Assembly (NCBI RefSeq): GCF_905475395.1
Contig: NC_058341.1
Location: 68,331,501-68,395,500, forward strand
DNA: 64,000 nucleotides
Source: Chrysoperla carnea
Taxonomy: Eukaryota > Arthropoda > Insecta > Neuroptera > Chrysopidae
Reading direction: 5' to 3'
In this document: piece after piece, positions 35,105 to 47,340 of the stretch
Position numbering within the stretch: the first letter of the stretch is position 1
Layout: each line of letters begins with the position of its first letter
Program-made: the position numbers and the translations under genes
Notes under the pieces: generated by a model
Told to the model about the DNA's origin: nothing
The model's database searches: none
The model's input: only the letters and a program-made list of their open reading frames with translations

Positions 35105-35499
35105 TGTTATCTTTTTAATTTCAAATCTTTAAGGAATTTTGATACCGTAAATTAAAAAAGATTTTAAAATTTATTTATCAATTAATCTTCCTTTTATACG
35201 TCTTTTGCGAAAAATTCAAAATCAGTGTTTTTACCAAAAGGTTTTTCATTTATATGCATAGTTCTTAATTTTTGTAAGATTTTAAAGCTTAAAACTTGTG
35301 GAATATTGATACAAGTTTTTTATGTAAATCGTATAACATTTTATAAAAAGACTAAAAGCACATTTTTACGACTTTTTCATATTTACCACCATATAAAAAG
35401 GGCTGTTTTTAATAATTAATTTACAATAAACCGTTCAGACAATCTATTTGAAATTTATACCGGAGGCGTATTAAATTCTCATTAATTACCACACAAATT

Positions 35500-35890
35500 A
35501 CCACATTTCAGTTTCTTGCGCCTTAAGTAATTGATATTTGTTTTCCTTTTTATGTCATCTGGGAGAGTATTGTACAGTTTTATACCATTGTAACGTGAAC
35601 CAGTTTCGAGTAGTGTTAAATTATTCCTTGGTATTCTAATATCTTCGGAATATCGTATGTCATACGTGTGAGGATAGCTATTTAGGTCTAGATAGTTTAT
35701 ATTTAATTTATACTAAACATTTAATTTCAGAGAGCGAAAAAATTTATATTTCCGAAAATGACCTCGACATAAAGAGAACTAGCTTAGATTTTCAATAATC
35801 CTTATAATCCGTTTTTGTAGAAAAAATAATAAAAGTATCCCGTTTTTGACTCTACTATAATTCAGTGACATTAAGTTGTTGTTATTGTCC
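35500..35890 (-). pseudogene. LINE ORF2 C-terminal fragment
   Basis: On the minus strand a nearly continuous frame gives QKRIIRIIENLS, CRGHFRKYKFF, HTYDIRYSEDIRIP, and YNGIKLYNTLPDDIK. These are the tail of a Jockey/CR1-type LINE polymerase (compare YIGVQLYN in the LINE at 24400). At least one stop interrupts it. It is a short 5'-truncated relic, not adjacent to any other LINE part. Confidence 0.75.
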
Positions 35891-36769
35891 AAGTTAAATT
35901 TTTAAGTTTCGAAATAAATAAACCATAGGTACGCACTAGGGCGGTAATGATCTATATTTTCCTTCATATACTGAGTAGGAAGAAGTAATTATCTCATGGG
36001 AGTAGATAAAAGATTTTAAAATATTCGACCATTCATTTAGAAACATACGACAAGACAGAATTCAATGAAAAAAATTTCTTGTGTTACAAGGTACTAACAA
36101 ACACACGTTTTTCAATTTCCAACAAATTTATTTGAGCTTAATTTACAAAAATATCAAATATTCTCCTACGCAAATATTCTTCAACTCAAGCCTCGAGTGA
36201 AGGAAATTAAAGTAATTTTCGAAAGTAAGTTAATTTAATAAAATGCCTCATTTTGCTAATCCTATTAAATAAATCAATTTCTGAATCGACAATTGTTTAT
36301 TTCAACACTAACACATATTGTTAGTCAATGTGTATATGTTTATCTTTGTCTGTTTTAATCTTATAAGTAAACCTATCATATTTATTAATGTCCGACAAAA
36401 AAAAAAATGAAAAAAAAAGGAATGAAAACACTTAGAGAAAATAATATAAAAATTTCCTGTGCCTTAAGTAATCAATTTTATATCAAATGCCACCCACGTG
36501 CACGTATTAAAACTAATGTATTGTGTATTCAATATCTAAAAAATCTATTACAATAACTTTCTATATAGTGGAAAGTTAAAAAACAGACGCATAGAGTAAT
36601 TCGGGCGCTTCATCTATTGAAACTACAATATTCGAACGTATTTCTGATATGGGTGAAGGTGGCCGTGCGGAAAAGCATTTCCAGCGGGATAACTTGTTAT
36701 AGTGTACGAATATGGCTATAGGCAATAAAATTGTTAAAAATTTTTGGCCGAATTTGCTGAATAACTCCA
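35891..36769. other. Non-coding AT-rich stretch
   Basis: No recognisable feature; there are A-rich runs at 36390-36430. Confidence 0.4.
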
Positions 36770-36862
36770 GTCCCCAGGTGCCGGGCGAGCGGCACTCGGC
36801 AGGTCCATAATGTGAGTACCCCCTTCATAGATTAAAACCACTTCTGACCTGTAACCAACAAC
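36770..36862. repeat. Small GC-rich island, possible LINE/SINE 3' end
   Basis: 'ccaggtgccgggcgagcgg' and 'cactcggcaggtccataatg' form a compact GC-rich patch, followed by ccaacaacaacac, which looks like a CAA-type tail. It stands out from the AT-rich surroundings. No frame, and no second copy in the window. Confidence 0.35.
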
Positions 36863-37044
36863 AACACGTACAATCCTTAATTATATTGGCCTATATTGAC
36901 ACTCAACGCACATATTGAATAACCTATTTGAAAGTCTACATGTTGACACACTTTTGAACAACTACTATGTAAAATATATACGATTTCATTTTAAGTCTGT
37001 AATGTATTGGTTCCACTTATACTATTTTAGTCACAACCGTAAAA

Positions 37045-37375
37045 TACGTTCTTTATAAACATATACAACTTTTGTGTGAAATTTTTTTTCGTATACATTC
37101 GCGTACACAGTCTATTTCTAATGGTTTACAAGATGGGTCAACCTCACTTTTTACGTCCTGAACACGAAATAAAAATTTCAGCTGGATATCTCTTTTCATT
37201 TTCGAATTATCGTGTTGACAGGCGGACTGACAGACGCACAACCGGAAATAATCTCATTTGGTGATTTTATGAACACCTTTGAAAAAATTTTGTTCGTAGC
37301 ATCAATATTTTTAAGCTTTACAAACTTGGGACTAAATTTAGTATATATACATCGTATGATTAATACAAAAAAAAC
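37045..37375 (-). repeat. Dispersed family A, 5' two thirds
   Basis: Reverse complement of the family A order: 'ctttacaaacttgggactaa', 'tatgaacacctttg', 'acaaccggaaataatctcat', 'acacgaaataaaaatttcag', 'tttacaagatgggtc', 'cttttgtgtgaaat'. The two overlapping 62-codon frames here are by-products. Confidence 0.8.
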
Positions 37376-37859
37376 TTAACTTTCAGGGTGACTGGCGATG
37401 TGACAAGAGGATTATGAATACTTAATTATTTGTTTACAAGTAACAGCAATTCTCCTTGTTAACCAAAACATTTTAAAAGTTAATTATCTTGAATTTAATA
37501 ACAACTTTTAATACTTTTTTTTATAATTTTATACTTTTGACCTACTACCTTTATGAGCAAACTAATTAGGTACTAAATCATGCCGCAAGTGAAATGGGAT
37601 AAACGAAACCACACACCTGCTTTTTTTTTCTTTTACGGTATGTAAAGCAATTTTGTTTGTGACATTTTTAAGTATTAATTTGTGTGTATGTGTGAAAATA
37701 TTAAAGGAAATCGTCATTTCAAACTCATATATGATGAAAAGATAAACCTACTGGACGAAAACTTGTTGAAAAGTATTTATTTATAATCATACACTTGACA
37801 AGAACAAATTTTAATTGTTGACATGTTTGTGTAGGAGAACTAACAAATTTACTAATAAT
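37376..37859. other. Non-coding AT-rich stretch
   Basis: No recognisable feature. Confidence 0.4.
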
Positions 37860-38372
37860 AATTTTATTTACTAATCCCTATCTCTATCCCTATCCCTATA
37901 ATATTATAAATGTGAAAGTAAGCATGTTTGCTTGTTTATTTGTTACGCTTTCACGCTAAAACTACAGAATGGTTTTTGTTGAAACTGTAACCAATATAGC
38001 TGATATATCAGAATAACACATGAACTATAATTTATAAAGATATACATATTAAAAAAATAAATAAATAAATTTAATTTAATTTAACATTTACCATTTTTTA
38101 AATTCTTACAGAAATCTTTAATTTATAGTTCAATATGATGATTATAGATGGAGCAGAACTATGATCATCATTTTAAACCATAAAATAAAGAATTCTATAA
38201 AAATTTAAAATAGTAAATGTCAAACAAATCATGGCCAACTACTCTGATGTACTCAATGAATTATGACTATTTTACATTTAACAAAATGGAAAACTGTGTT
38301 TATCAAGAGATTGTGGAGGCTATAAAGCGGTGGTTTCTTTGTTTTAACTCCAGTGAAGCAGGCGGGTATCAA
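37860..38372 (+). mobile_element. Helitron-like non-autonomous repeat (family F), copy 2
   Basis: It begins near a TC in 'tccctatccctataatatta' followed by 'aatgtgaaagtaagcatg' and 'cgctttcacgctaaaactac', a common arthropod Helitron-like start. It ends near 'aagcaggcgggtatcaa', the mirror of the family F copy at 13285-13575, but here the CTAG terminus is lost. An inner palindrome (38085-38220) is present: 'tttaatttatagttcaatat' pairs with 'taaaccataaaataaa'. Confidence 0.65.
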
Positions 38373-38399
38373 TCAAGTTATAGATATAATTTTAAAACT

Positions 38400-38605
38400 T
38401 TATATGTGACTTCTTAACTTTTAAAATTTTGGTATTGGTGTTCATAAAAGTCTTCATAAAACTGAAATTTATATAGCGTGCTGAGAACGTGAGTAATAAT
38501 GATAAGTGGGGCCGAGTTCGCAAATGAGCAGCAAAAGTCAATTTCTGCTTGAGTCTTGCGTATGTAGAACCCATATTTTAAACCGTTAGAGATAGAACAA
38601 ACATC
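38400..38605 (+). repeat. Dispersed family A fragment (diverged)
   Basis: It contains 'ggtattggtgttcataaaag', 'ctgaaatttatatagcgtgc', 'gagttcgcaaatgagca' and 'aaaccgttagagatagaac' in family A order. Confidence 0.75.
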
Positions 38606-39837
38606 AGATAGAACATCACTGGTATTTTTTTGGTAGTCCTTCCAGCTCCTCCTGTCACAGAGTTACATCTGGTTGCATTTCGTTAAATTTTTCTTAAGAC
38701 TCTTATTTGAATTGTGCTATACGGCTTCCCTGCAGATACTCCAATCATTGTATCTGATAGTACAAATGTCGTCTCAAATGTCACATTTGGTCACGCGTGC
38801 GCGTCTTTAGATTTTCAAGGCCAAAGGTTGCGAAAATCAGTTCTTTGTGAATATGTCGTTTCTTTTGCCTTCAATCGTATTTACATTCATTATAAAACTT
38901 TTAGAGGATAAAATTTTCTACAAATTTTGTCTGAAACCGACCTTGAACCGTTTTTGATGAAGCGGTCAGCTTAACGTACTTCAGTGCTGGGTAAATATTT
39001 ATAAAAATAAAGTATTAAATAATTATTTAAGTAGTATTAAATGAAAAATTAAGGAAAAAACCGTATAATAGACTGGGATATCCTCTAAAACTCGTATAAT
39101 AAATGTTAATACGATTGATGGTAAAAGAAACGAGGTATTCACAAAAAACTAATTTTCGCGACCTTCGACCTTTTCATATCTAAGGACGCACACGCAGCAA
39201 CAACAATCGCGCAACATAAACATTTGAAGCTATGGGTGAATCAAAAAGTTGATTAAAAAGTGCCTTTTTTCAATTTTCTGGGTTCCACAGTACGAAAATT
39301 TTAAAAGGACAGCGCACATTGAGCAAACGAAGAAATTATCTCAACTATTATAATCTTTCTTAGAAGGCTATAGTTTTTTTCCACTACACTAAAAACTGTT
39401 TTCTTGTAAAGTGAAGTGATATATATTTTTTGTGTGTATCTTCCAACACAAACGGTCGTTATGTGAAGATGTTATGAAAACATTATGCATTTAATGGTTC
39501 AACATTATCAGTTGTTCTCAAAGAACAACCAAATACATACTATTACATACTATATAATTCAAGATATTATATTGCCATGGAACATTGATTTTACCTATAC
39601 TTATGATAGTGTTGTTAAGTGTACCAAGTTAAAAGTGTAAAAACCGAATGCTTAAAGGATCACAAAAACTAGTAAATTTTTTCACTTTATTTAAGTCGTA
39701 GCGTCGGTACCTACTCCTGTTATAAACATTTTGCTTACGCTTGATTTAAAACATAAATAAATTTTGCAAATGGAGTAAGTGGTTGAAACTTTTTCTATCT
39801 TCATATAATTTTATTTATTTTCCAATAATGAATTTTT
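38606..39837. other. Non-coding stretch
   Basis: The 65-codon frame at 38714-38911 has no known motif. No repeats recognised. Confidence 0.4.
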
Positions 39838-40400
39838 CAGATTTTTATACCATGTATATATGAAATATACATAGTATACTTCGTTTAGTCCCAAGTTTAG
39901 TCCTAAGTTTGTAACGCTTAAAAATATTGATGCTACGAAAAAATTTTGATATAGGTGCTCATAAAATCACTTAATTAGTCCATTTCCGGTTGTCTGGCCG
40001 TCTGTCTGTCTTCAACACGATAACTCAAAAACGAAAAGAGATATCAATCTGAAATTTTTATAGCGTGCTCAGGATGTTAAAAGAGAGGTCGGGTTCGTAA
40101 ATGGGTCAATTAGGTCTTGGGTCCGTAGGACTCATCTTGTAAAGCGCTAGAACAAAAGTTTAAATGTAAAAAATGTTTCTTATAAAAAAATTTTGTTTGA
40201 AACATTTTTTCGTAAACATCACTGTTTACCCGCCAGAGCGCAAATTAGGCGCAAATTATGTAGTATGTATTATATGATAATATCAGTTATGTATGTGTGA
40301 CATATATGTGTGTGTAATGTGACTGTAATCAACACAGTCTATACATGGTATTTCAACAATTAACTGAGTCAATTGTTAGTTTTCACTTGTATCAATTGAT
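39838..40400 (+). repeat. Dispersed family A, complete copy
   Basis: This is a full-length member. It starts at ataccatgtatatatgaaat (39849) and runs through 'tccatttccggttgtctgg', 'cgataactcaaaaacgaaaa', 'ttatagcgtgctcagg', 'cgtaaacatcactgttta' and 'ctatacatggtatttcaa', ending at cacttgt. The ataccatgtata near the start and tatacatggtat near the end are inverted copies, a possible subterminal inverted repeat. No frame. Confidence 0.85.
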
Positions 40401-40439
40401 CTATAGTCTTTAAAATTTTTTTTTCAAGTCTGTTAGTAA

Positions 40440-40765
40440 TTGTGAGAATTTAATCACGGGACTAAAGGTGCAAGCAAAAAATATTACGTTTGGAAATTTT
40501 CGGGTCTGTTCGTTTACTTTCCTTAGTTTGTTGGTATTCGGCTCTGAACGGTACGAATTTATTGTAAAAAGTATTGCAATACCATAATATATATTTGCGT
40601 AATAGCAGTGATCAATATTTAAGTGTGAAAATAATTAATAATTGTTAGTTAATTTTAATAATAAGTTCAATAAATGCAGATGACGTTGTTGTAAATTACT
40701 TTTTTTTATGATTGATTTATATTAAACTTTTTATTGAAAGCATTCTTACTGGTACATAGCCGAAA
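40440..40765 (-). repeat. Dispersed repeat I, copy 2
   Basis: Inverted relative to 21480-21750. It contains 'ttgaaagcattcttact', 'atgcagatgacgt' and 'ggaaattttcgggtc'. Confidence 0.65.
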
Positions 40766-40974
40766 CATGTATTAATTTTCTGCATAAAATCGTCATTTTT
40801 AATATGCAAAGAAATAATTCAATAAATATTTAACGTTACTCTACAACTAATGTTTTTCAAAATTTTGCAGATATGTGAATTATGCGATCAATACAATACT
40901 TCTTTCACTTTGTATAACCCATCGATAAAAATACATTTGATTTCAAAATAAAAAGAATATAAAAATACTCTATA

Positions 40975-41163
40975 TTCTTAAGTGGCAACTACTAATTTAA
41001 TGAATTTGATAGGTCTGTGAATTCATAAATATTTCAATTTTTTCCATAGCCACATCTCCCGAATCAGGCCTCAGAACGAAATTTGGTAAAGACCTTTTCC
41101 ATTTTTCTTGGTTAGCATAATTGACTGGTATAATTTTCTGCTACCAAAAACAGAACACCCTGT
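40975..41163 (-). mobile_element. Half copy of the ACAGGGTG foldback (family G)
   Basis: It matches one arm of the 45791-46590 element: 'ttggttagcataattgactg', 'gtataattttctgctaccaa', and 'cagaacaccctgtata' at its right edge. The other arm is missing. Confidence 0.75.
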
Positions 41164-43101
41164 ATAGATTACGTAGTTTTACAGTATGATTGCTAAAAAA
41201 TGATCAGATATTATTTTTGTAAATTGTGTACCTGCAATTTTTTAATTTTTGCGATCAAATTTTGTCAATGAAATCATGATATAATTTTTTTATTCAGACA
41301 ATTGCTGGGGTAGTAAGAAGGTTTGAAATTGTTCGAAGGCAATGCGACCGAGGCATTCATTTAAACTGAAAAAATTAAGACAAACAGAAAATCTGTACAC
41401 GCTTATTTTCAGACAAACAAAGTTTGCTACCAAAAGACAAGAATATCATTCCAGAACGATGAACGAGAGGAAATTGTTGGAATCTTTATAAAAAGCATAG
41501 CGTATAGCTTTAGGAAGATTTCTAAAAAGATGGTTACTCGCAAACAATTGTGATTCTAGGTCGTTTCTTGGGTTAATATAGCAGACCTTAACTGTCGGTT
41601 TACCAGTTTCTTTCTGTTTATTTTTATTGATACTTGCCATTTCCTCTGCATGTATTGTTTAAGGAAGATAGTTTCTTGGGTGATAAAAACAGACATTAAC
41701 TGTCGCTATACCAGTTTCTTTATTTACGTCTCCGATAAGTGTGGTAAGATTCAATAAGTACGGCTGTTTTCTGTGTATTTCCATTCATACTTACCAGTTC
41801 CCCCACATGTATTCTTTACGATTTGGAAGCTGGCGACATCCTGACACTTGTTTTATATTAATCTCACAGTTCTTAATAAATATCTAACAACACGCAGTAC
41901 TAACACAAGTATCATGAGGGAGTATATCGGGTCTGAATATAACCATCTTAAAATTGCGTATGCAAATCGAATGTACTAACTTTGACTATAATTTTTATTT
42001 TTAGAGATAAATTAAGCAATTTCATTTAATATTAGTTTGAATACTTTATTTTGCTTTGTTTGTTGACATTATTATTGCGTTTTTAATGACTTTATTACAA
42101 CTACAAATTTGATACCATTAACTATACTATACAACAACAAAAACATGTCATCGTTGTTTATACTCACTCACGCTTTGTATTATTTATATCGCAAAGTTTT
42201 TTTGATATACTTAAAATGGTTTATAAGAATAAGACTTTATGTTTATTAATTATTGTCCTTGAAAGTTTAGAAAATGACCAAAACAATCCCACTCTCAGGT
42301 TCTAGGAAACATTTTTTATTGTTTTTACGTTTGCTCTGTACATAACTATTTGTTATTTGCCATATATAGTTGTTCAGGCCTAAACCGCAGGTGAAATCTT
42401 GTCAGCTGTTAAATCGAAAATATATCGTGCTTAGTACAAAAAATGGAAGAATTTACATGTGTTTCGTTCCCAATCTGCTTGCTTCCAGATGATATAAAAG
42501 ATAATTAAGAGAAAATAGAATACTTGTTCATCTTGGAAAATAGCGTAGACGTTTGTAAATAATGTAATCCAGCAAGGAATTCAATTTTGGAAAATGATTT
42601 TTGATTTTAAATCGAATGTTCTAAAATAATTGAAATGAATACCACACATATAAAGTTTTAAAAAACATTGAATAAAGTCCGCCATTGCGGGAGAAAAAAC
42701 AACTGAGAGCTCAACGCAAGAAAAACAATCAATAAAATTGACTTCAATCCTTCGGTTTTGAGTGTTGAATTCTCACTCAAAGAACACACATTTGAAAATG
42801 GAGTTTGAGTGGTTTTTAATGAACCTTTTACTTCGAAACTTTTGTAAAAACTAAGCTTCATTCGGCTGTAATATCCGGGCGAAACTCGAACGGGTTGAAT
42901 TTGTTAACTCAAAACTTATGTTCAGAGACGGAGGGTACCAACTGAAGTATAATGAGTGGCTTAACGTTCGGTCGCGCTCAGTTGGTTTCGTAATTATTTT
43001 GCGTTTATGGATACGTTCCATACGTACTATTCAAGGGCTTGAACCAAGAACATATGTATTGAAGACGTTAAACTAGAGTTGTGAGGGTAGCACGAAAAAA
43101 G
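41164..43101. other. Non-coding AT-rich stretch
   Basis: Two diverged direct copies of about 120 bp occur at about 41540-41650 and 41670-41800 (both with 'cagac.ttaactgtcg.t.taccagtttctt' and 'ccatttcctctgcatgtatt'-like ends). No gene; the frames at 41446 and 42658 have no motif. Confidence 0.45.
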
Positions 43102-43298
43102 GCATCTATCTAAGCGTGGTCTAGTCCTCTCGGTCGTTGCGTACTTTGTACTGCGTATCAGGCTGTCTTTTGTTTTCAATTTTTTGTCTTTTTCAATCAA
43201 TTGAAAGTAATGGAAAACATGTTTTCAAATACCTTGACAGCCTCATGCGCAGTAGAAAATAAACGACCGATGACTAGACCCCACCCGGATAGATGTCA
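43102..43298. mobile_element. 197 bp palindromic MITE
   Basis: Inverted arms of about 85 bases: gcatctatctaagcgtggtc then 'tagtcctctcggtcgtt' against the complement of 'aacgaccgatgactagaccc' and 'cacccggatagatgtc'. 'actgcgtatcaggctgtc' pairs with 'gacagcctcatgcgcagt'. The core is AT-rich. Confidence 0.85.
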
Positions 43299-43966
43299 CA
43301 AATTCAGCCACGGGCGCTTCTAACTCGACATGGGAGTTGCCTATCCTTATTACATAGATTCTTGGCTTGAAAAATAGCATAGAATACTAGACGAATGCGT
43401 AGACATACATAATATTTTATACAATTTTTATGACCCTCATCCTAGGTCGCTTGAACATCCTCAAAAACAAACATATATATTGTACGAATTTGATCTCAAC
43501 CAATCAAGTGGTTCAGAAGTTACAGGATTAGATACAGACACACCATTTTTTATGATGTAGTCTCTCAAACCCAATTTCCCTACTTTCGCTTTCTTGTATA
43601 ACGTTGAGAAGAACGGTTATCTCGAGAATGTTGGCTGTTGATCTATATATCCATTTTCATGTTTCCTGAATTCATTTTAAATTGTTTCGTTGTTTCAACG
43701 TGACGGATATAGCAAGGTATCTAGTACAAAAAAAAAAAAAAATACATGTATCTTAAAATTTCTTATACTTCCCGAAGTTGAAAAGTTTTTAGTTTTGACT
43801 CTGTTAAAGTATCCCTTCCTCTTATCTGATTTAAATAATAATATATTAATCCTAAATAAAATAAATTATATAAAATAAGGAAAGAGATTAAAAATTAATT
43901 TAAATTATCTTTCAATTAATTATTTAAAAAAGGGACATTTAATATTACGAAAGTTATATATATACA
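43299..43966. other. Non-coding AT-rich stretch
   Basis: No gene; the 62-codon frame at 43690 is low complexity. There is an A run at 43729-43742. Confidence 0.4.
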
Positions 43967-44660
43967 CTAGCTTTTGCCCACGGCTTCGCTCGTGATTATG
44001 ATTCATTTTAATATATTCCATAAATGATTAATTTAATGAATCGTTGAGAATCATTTAGAGAACCAATTTTAAAGATTTAGAGAGCCAACTTTACTTACAT
44101 CACCTTTGAAAACAACGTGGCATTCGTCCATGGAGTTCGTTATGCTCCTTTAAAGAATGAAATAAAATAGTGATACAGTATACTTTTCTCTCCATTGCTT
44201 CTGATAATGATTCATTTAGTGAATCATCGAGATCCAACCGTTACCTCACTTATCCCCTTTATATACTGCAATATACACAATGTTAACTTTGAAGACTAAA
44301 TACTACTCTTCAACCCGCTTGTCTTCACTTAGTCCACCCCCTAAAGGTCAGCTTTACTTACATTTTGTTGGAAAGTAAGGCGGCATTTGGTGATGTATTT
44401 CGCTGTGCTTCTTTATGGAATGAAATAAAAGTGTGATACAGTATACTTCTTTCTCAAACCATGAGCACATACATCAATTTTTACAATCCTACCTTAAAAT
44501 ATGACATACTTTCTTCCCTATTTTAGTAATACAGTAAACTTTTCTTTTGAACCATGAGCCCATATATAATTTTTTGCAATTCTAACTTCAAAATTGATAA
44601 AGTTTCATGCAAAATTTCAACCCTATTTTGAACCTCTTGCGGGATAAATTAAAAAAAAAT
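43967..44660 (-). mobile_element. Helitron-like remnant with internal direct repeats
   Basis: At its left edge, 'cactagcttttgcccacggc' and 'ttcgctcg' form, on the minus strand, the GC-rich end plus CTAG typical of Helitron 3' termini. Inside, about 44085-44190 and 44345-44450 are diverged direct copies ('cttacat', 'ggcattcg', 'gaatgaaataaaa.tgtgatacagtatact'), and 'aaccatgagc.catat' is repeated at 44458 and 44554. Confidence 0.55.
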
Positions 44661-44673
44661 ACATTCAATAAAA

Positions 44674-45097
44674 GAGACGGTGTATGGTTGATCTTCACCC
44701 ATATGATAATCAGATGGGGAAATAAAATTTTTAATTAATTTTTCTCTATTTTTTGTGTGGCTATTTGTAATTAATTTTAATCAATTTTTATTAAATTATC
44801 TTTCTCCTTATACCAAATTCGATTGGTTAACAGATCGGTGTAGATCTGTTGATACCAAATGAACAGGTGTAAGCCAATAAAGGTAACTACATCGATCTGT
44901 TAAACAATCCAAATTGATATAAAAAAAAACCTTCATGGAAATTGGTTAAAATCAATTTCATTAAAGATAGCCATGAGCACTTCGTTAAAAAATAAATAAT
45001 AAAAAAAAAAGGTGTGTTCAAAAACCAATGAAATTTCGTTTAAAATATGTCTCACCGGGTTATCCGATGCGTGAAGATCGACCTTATACACAGTCTC
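44674..45097. mobile_element. Palindromic MITE, about 424 bp
   Basis: The ends gacggtgtatggttgatctt and the complement of 'gaagatcgaccttatacaca' match, and inner pairs include 'ggttaacagatcggtgtag' with 'tacatcgatctgttaaacaa'. The arms are about 190 bases, AT-rich and diverged. Confidence 0.8.
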
Positions 45098-45790
45098 CCT
45101 CTCTGGATTGAAAACTGGAAGAGTGTGTATAATTTTCTTTTTTTGATTAGTGTATATTTATTTTTATGAACAGAAATTGAATAACAGTTTCAACAATTAA
45201 AATATGAATAGGAACACATAGTGCTTATGAGAGGAAAGAAAAAATTTAGTAAATATTTTATAGAAGCGTTACTCTATTAATACATATATATTAAATATTC
45301 TTTCTAAGATATTTGATTTTTTTACAAAATAGATCTATTATTCTATTTTTCCTTTAAAAATAATTCAAATCTCTATCTTCGATGGGTTTTCTCTTGACTT
45401 TTTGTGCCGGTTAAAACCTTTAATATACAGCAGTATACTAAGAAGAACAGTTTTTTACCAAACTGACTTTTTTCTACATACTCATATTAACAGTTTGCGC
45501 CCGCTGCTATAAAAATCAGAGATATACTTACTACTTGATTCCGAGCTTTTTGCCATTTTTCGGGTCCAATACTTCGGTTAACAGTATTTTCAAAGAGCCT
45601 ACAGTACTTTGATGTTATCGGAAACTATTTTATTTTGAATTTTTTATTGTGCAAATATAATGTTTTGTTTTTAATAAAAATTCATCCATAAAATTCTATA
45701 GATACATTTCAAAGTAAATATTCCATTGAACAAATATTTAAACACCGGCTATGTTGACTTTTATATGTATATTGTATGTATGTATGTATA
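45098..45790. other. Non-coding AT-rich stretch
   Basis: No gene. It ends in a TATG/GTAT microsatellite (45760-45788). Confidence 0.4.
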
Positions 45791-46590
45791 CAGGGTGCTC
45801 TATTATTGATAGCAAAAAATTATATCAGTAAATAAAGCTTATTCAAGAGATGTGACTATGGGAAAAATAGAAAGATTTATGCATTCACACGCCAGCCAAA
45901 CTCATTAGACGAAATAGAGGTGTCTCTTTCGAATATATAGGGGACTATCTTAAAACAATAATTGATTGTAAATTGATTTAATTGGGTAGGCAATACTAAA
46001 AAAAATATTTTGTTGCCTTTATTTATAAAGAAAACAGAAAATATATATATTTCTCAAATCATTTCACCAATACAGAGTCACTTATACGTGGGAGGTATCA
46101 AGATACGGAGGGAATTAAATTGTCTATTAATATTTGTACATATACTGCAGATAAGTATCACAACTGTCTTAGGATAACGCAACAACTTTGATAAAGCAGC
46201 CTGCTATATTGCGTTAACATAAGAAATTATGCGATACTTATGTGCTGTATGTTATATGATACCTCCCACATCTAGGTGTCTCTGTATTGGTGAAATAATT
46301 TGATAAATATTTATAATTTTTTTGTTTTCTTTATAAATAAAGACAAAATAGTTTTTTAGTATTCGCTACCCAATTAAATCAATTTACAATCAATTATTAT
46401 TTTATGATAGTCCCTTTGATTCTAAAGTGACACATACTTCGTTTATTGAGTTTGATTGGTCTGTGAATGCATAAACCTTTCTATTTTACCCATAGAATCG
46501 AAATTTATTAAAGAGGTTTTTCATTTGTCTTCATAGGCTTTATTTACTGGCATAATTTTCTGCTATCAATAATAGAACATCCTGTATACA
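45791..46590. mobile_element. 800 bp foldback MITE (family G)
   Basis: Arms of about 370-390 bases run tail to tail. The outer ends are acagggtgctctattattga and the complement of 'tcaataatagaacatcctgt'. Inner pairs include 'attgatttaattgggtaggc' with 'gctacccaattaaatcaatt', and 'ttcaccaatacagag' with 'ctctgtattggtgaa'. The ends sit in TATA, consistent with a TA target duplication. The centre holds two further inverted words ('ttgcgtta' and 'taacgcaa'). Confidence 0.9.
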
Positions 46591-46858
46591 TGCATGTTTA
46601 AAACAATTGTTTGTCAATATTAATACAAAGTATTAACACAGGAAATATTTTTATATGAAATCTTAGCGGAGGCTATGTACTCTGACTATATAGAATCAAA
46701 ATAGACTAAATGAGTGTAGTTTGAGTTTTCCTCGTTTAAGGTTCCGCGGTAACCAATTTGAAGTGAATTAGCGTGAAAATCTGTCCCCTCTAGATTACAA
46801 AATATAGAACATTGAAAAACTATCAGTAAAATTCTTAGTAAATTTGCTAGTTTTTAAT

Positions 46859-47340
46859 AGGGCTGGTCAGTCAGCCTTTATGTATGTACAATAACTTAAT
46901 GACTTCCAGTTATGATTGCCTTGGTATTTAAATGAATTCATTAAAGCTGAAAATTGATAGACAGATTGTGCATTGCATATAACAAACAGTTATGACAGTC
47001 AGTTAAATTTTAGAACAGGGCTGGTCAGTCAGCCCTTATGGATGTACATTCAATAAATAAGATTCAGTGTTATAATTGACGTGGTGTTTAAATGAATTTG
47101 TTAAAGCTGAAAATTGTTACACAGATTGTATATTGCATGTAAATAACAGTTATGACTGTCAGTCAGCTAAATATTAGAACAGGGCTAGTCAGTCAGTCCT
47201 TATACATGTACAATGCATTAATGAAATTTCTAACATTTAACTGACTGACAGTCATAACTGTTATTTATATGCAATATGCAACCTGTATAACAATTTTCAG
47301 CTTTAGTAAATTCATTTAAATACCACGGAAATCATAACCG
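46859..47340. repeat. Two direct units plus one inverted unit, about 160 bp each
   Basis: gggctggtcagtcagcc starts units at about 46859 and 47018, and a third partial at 47182 (spacing 159 and 164). Each carries 'tttaaatgaat', 'ttaaagctgaaaattg' and 'cagttatgac.gtcagt'. The third then reads into the same sequence in reverse (47225-47335, 'actgacagtcataactg', 'caattttcagcttta'). Confidence 0.85.
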
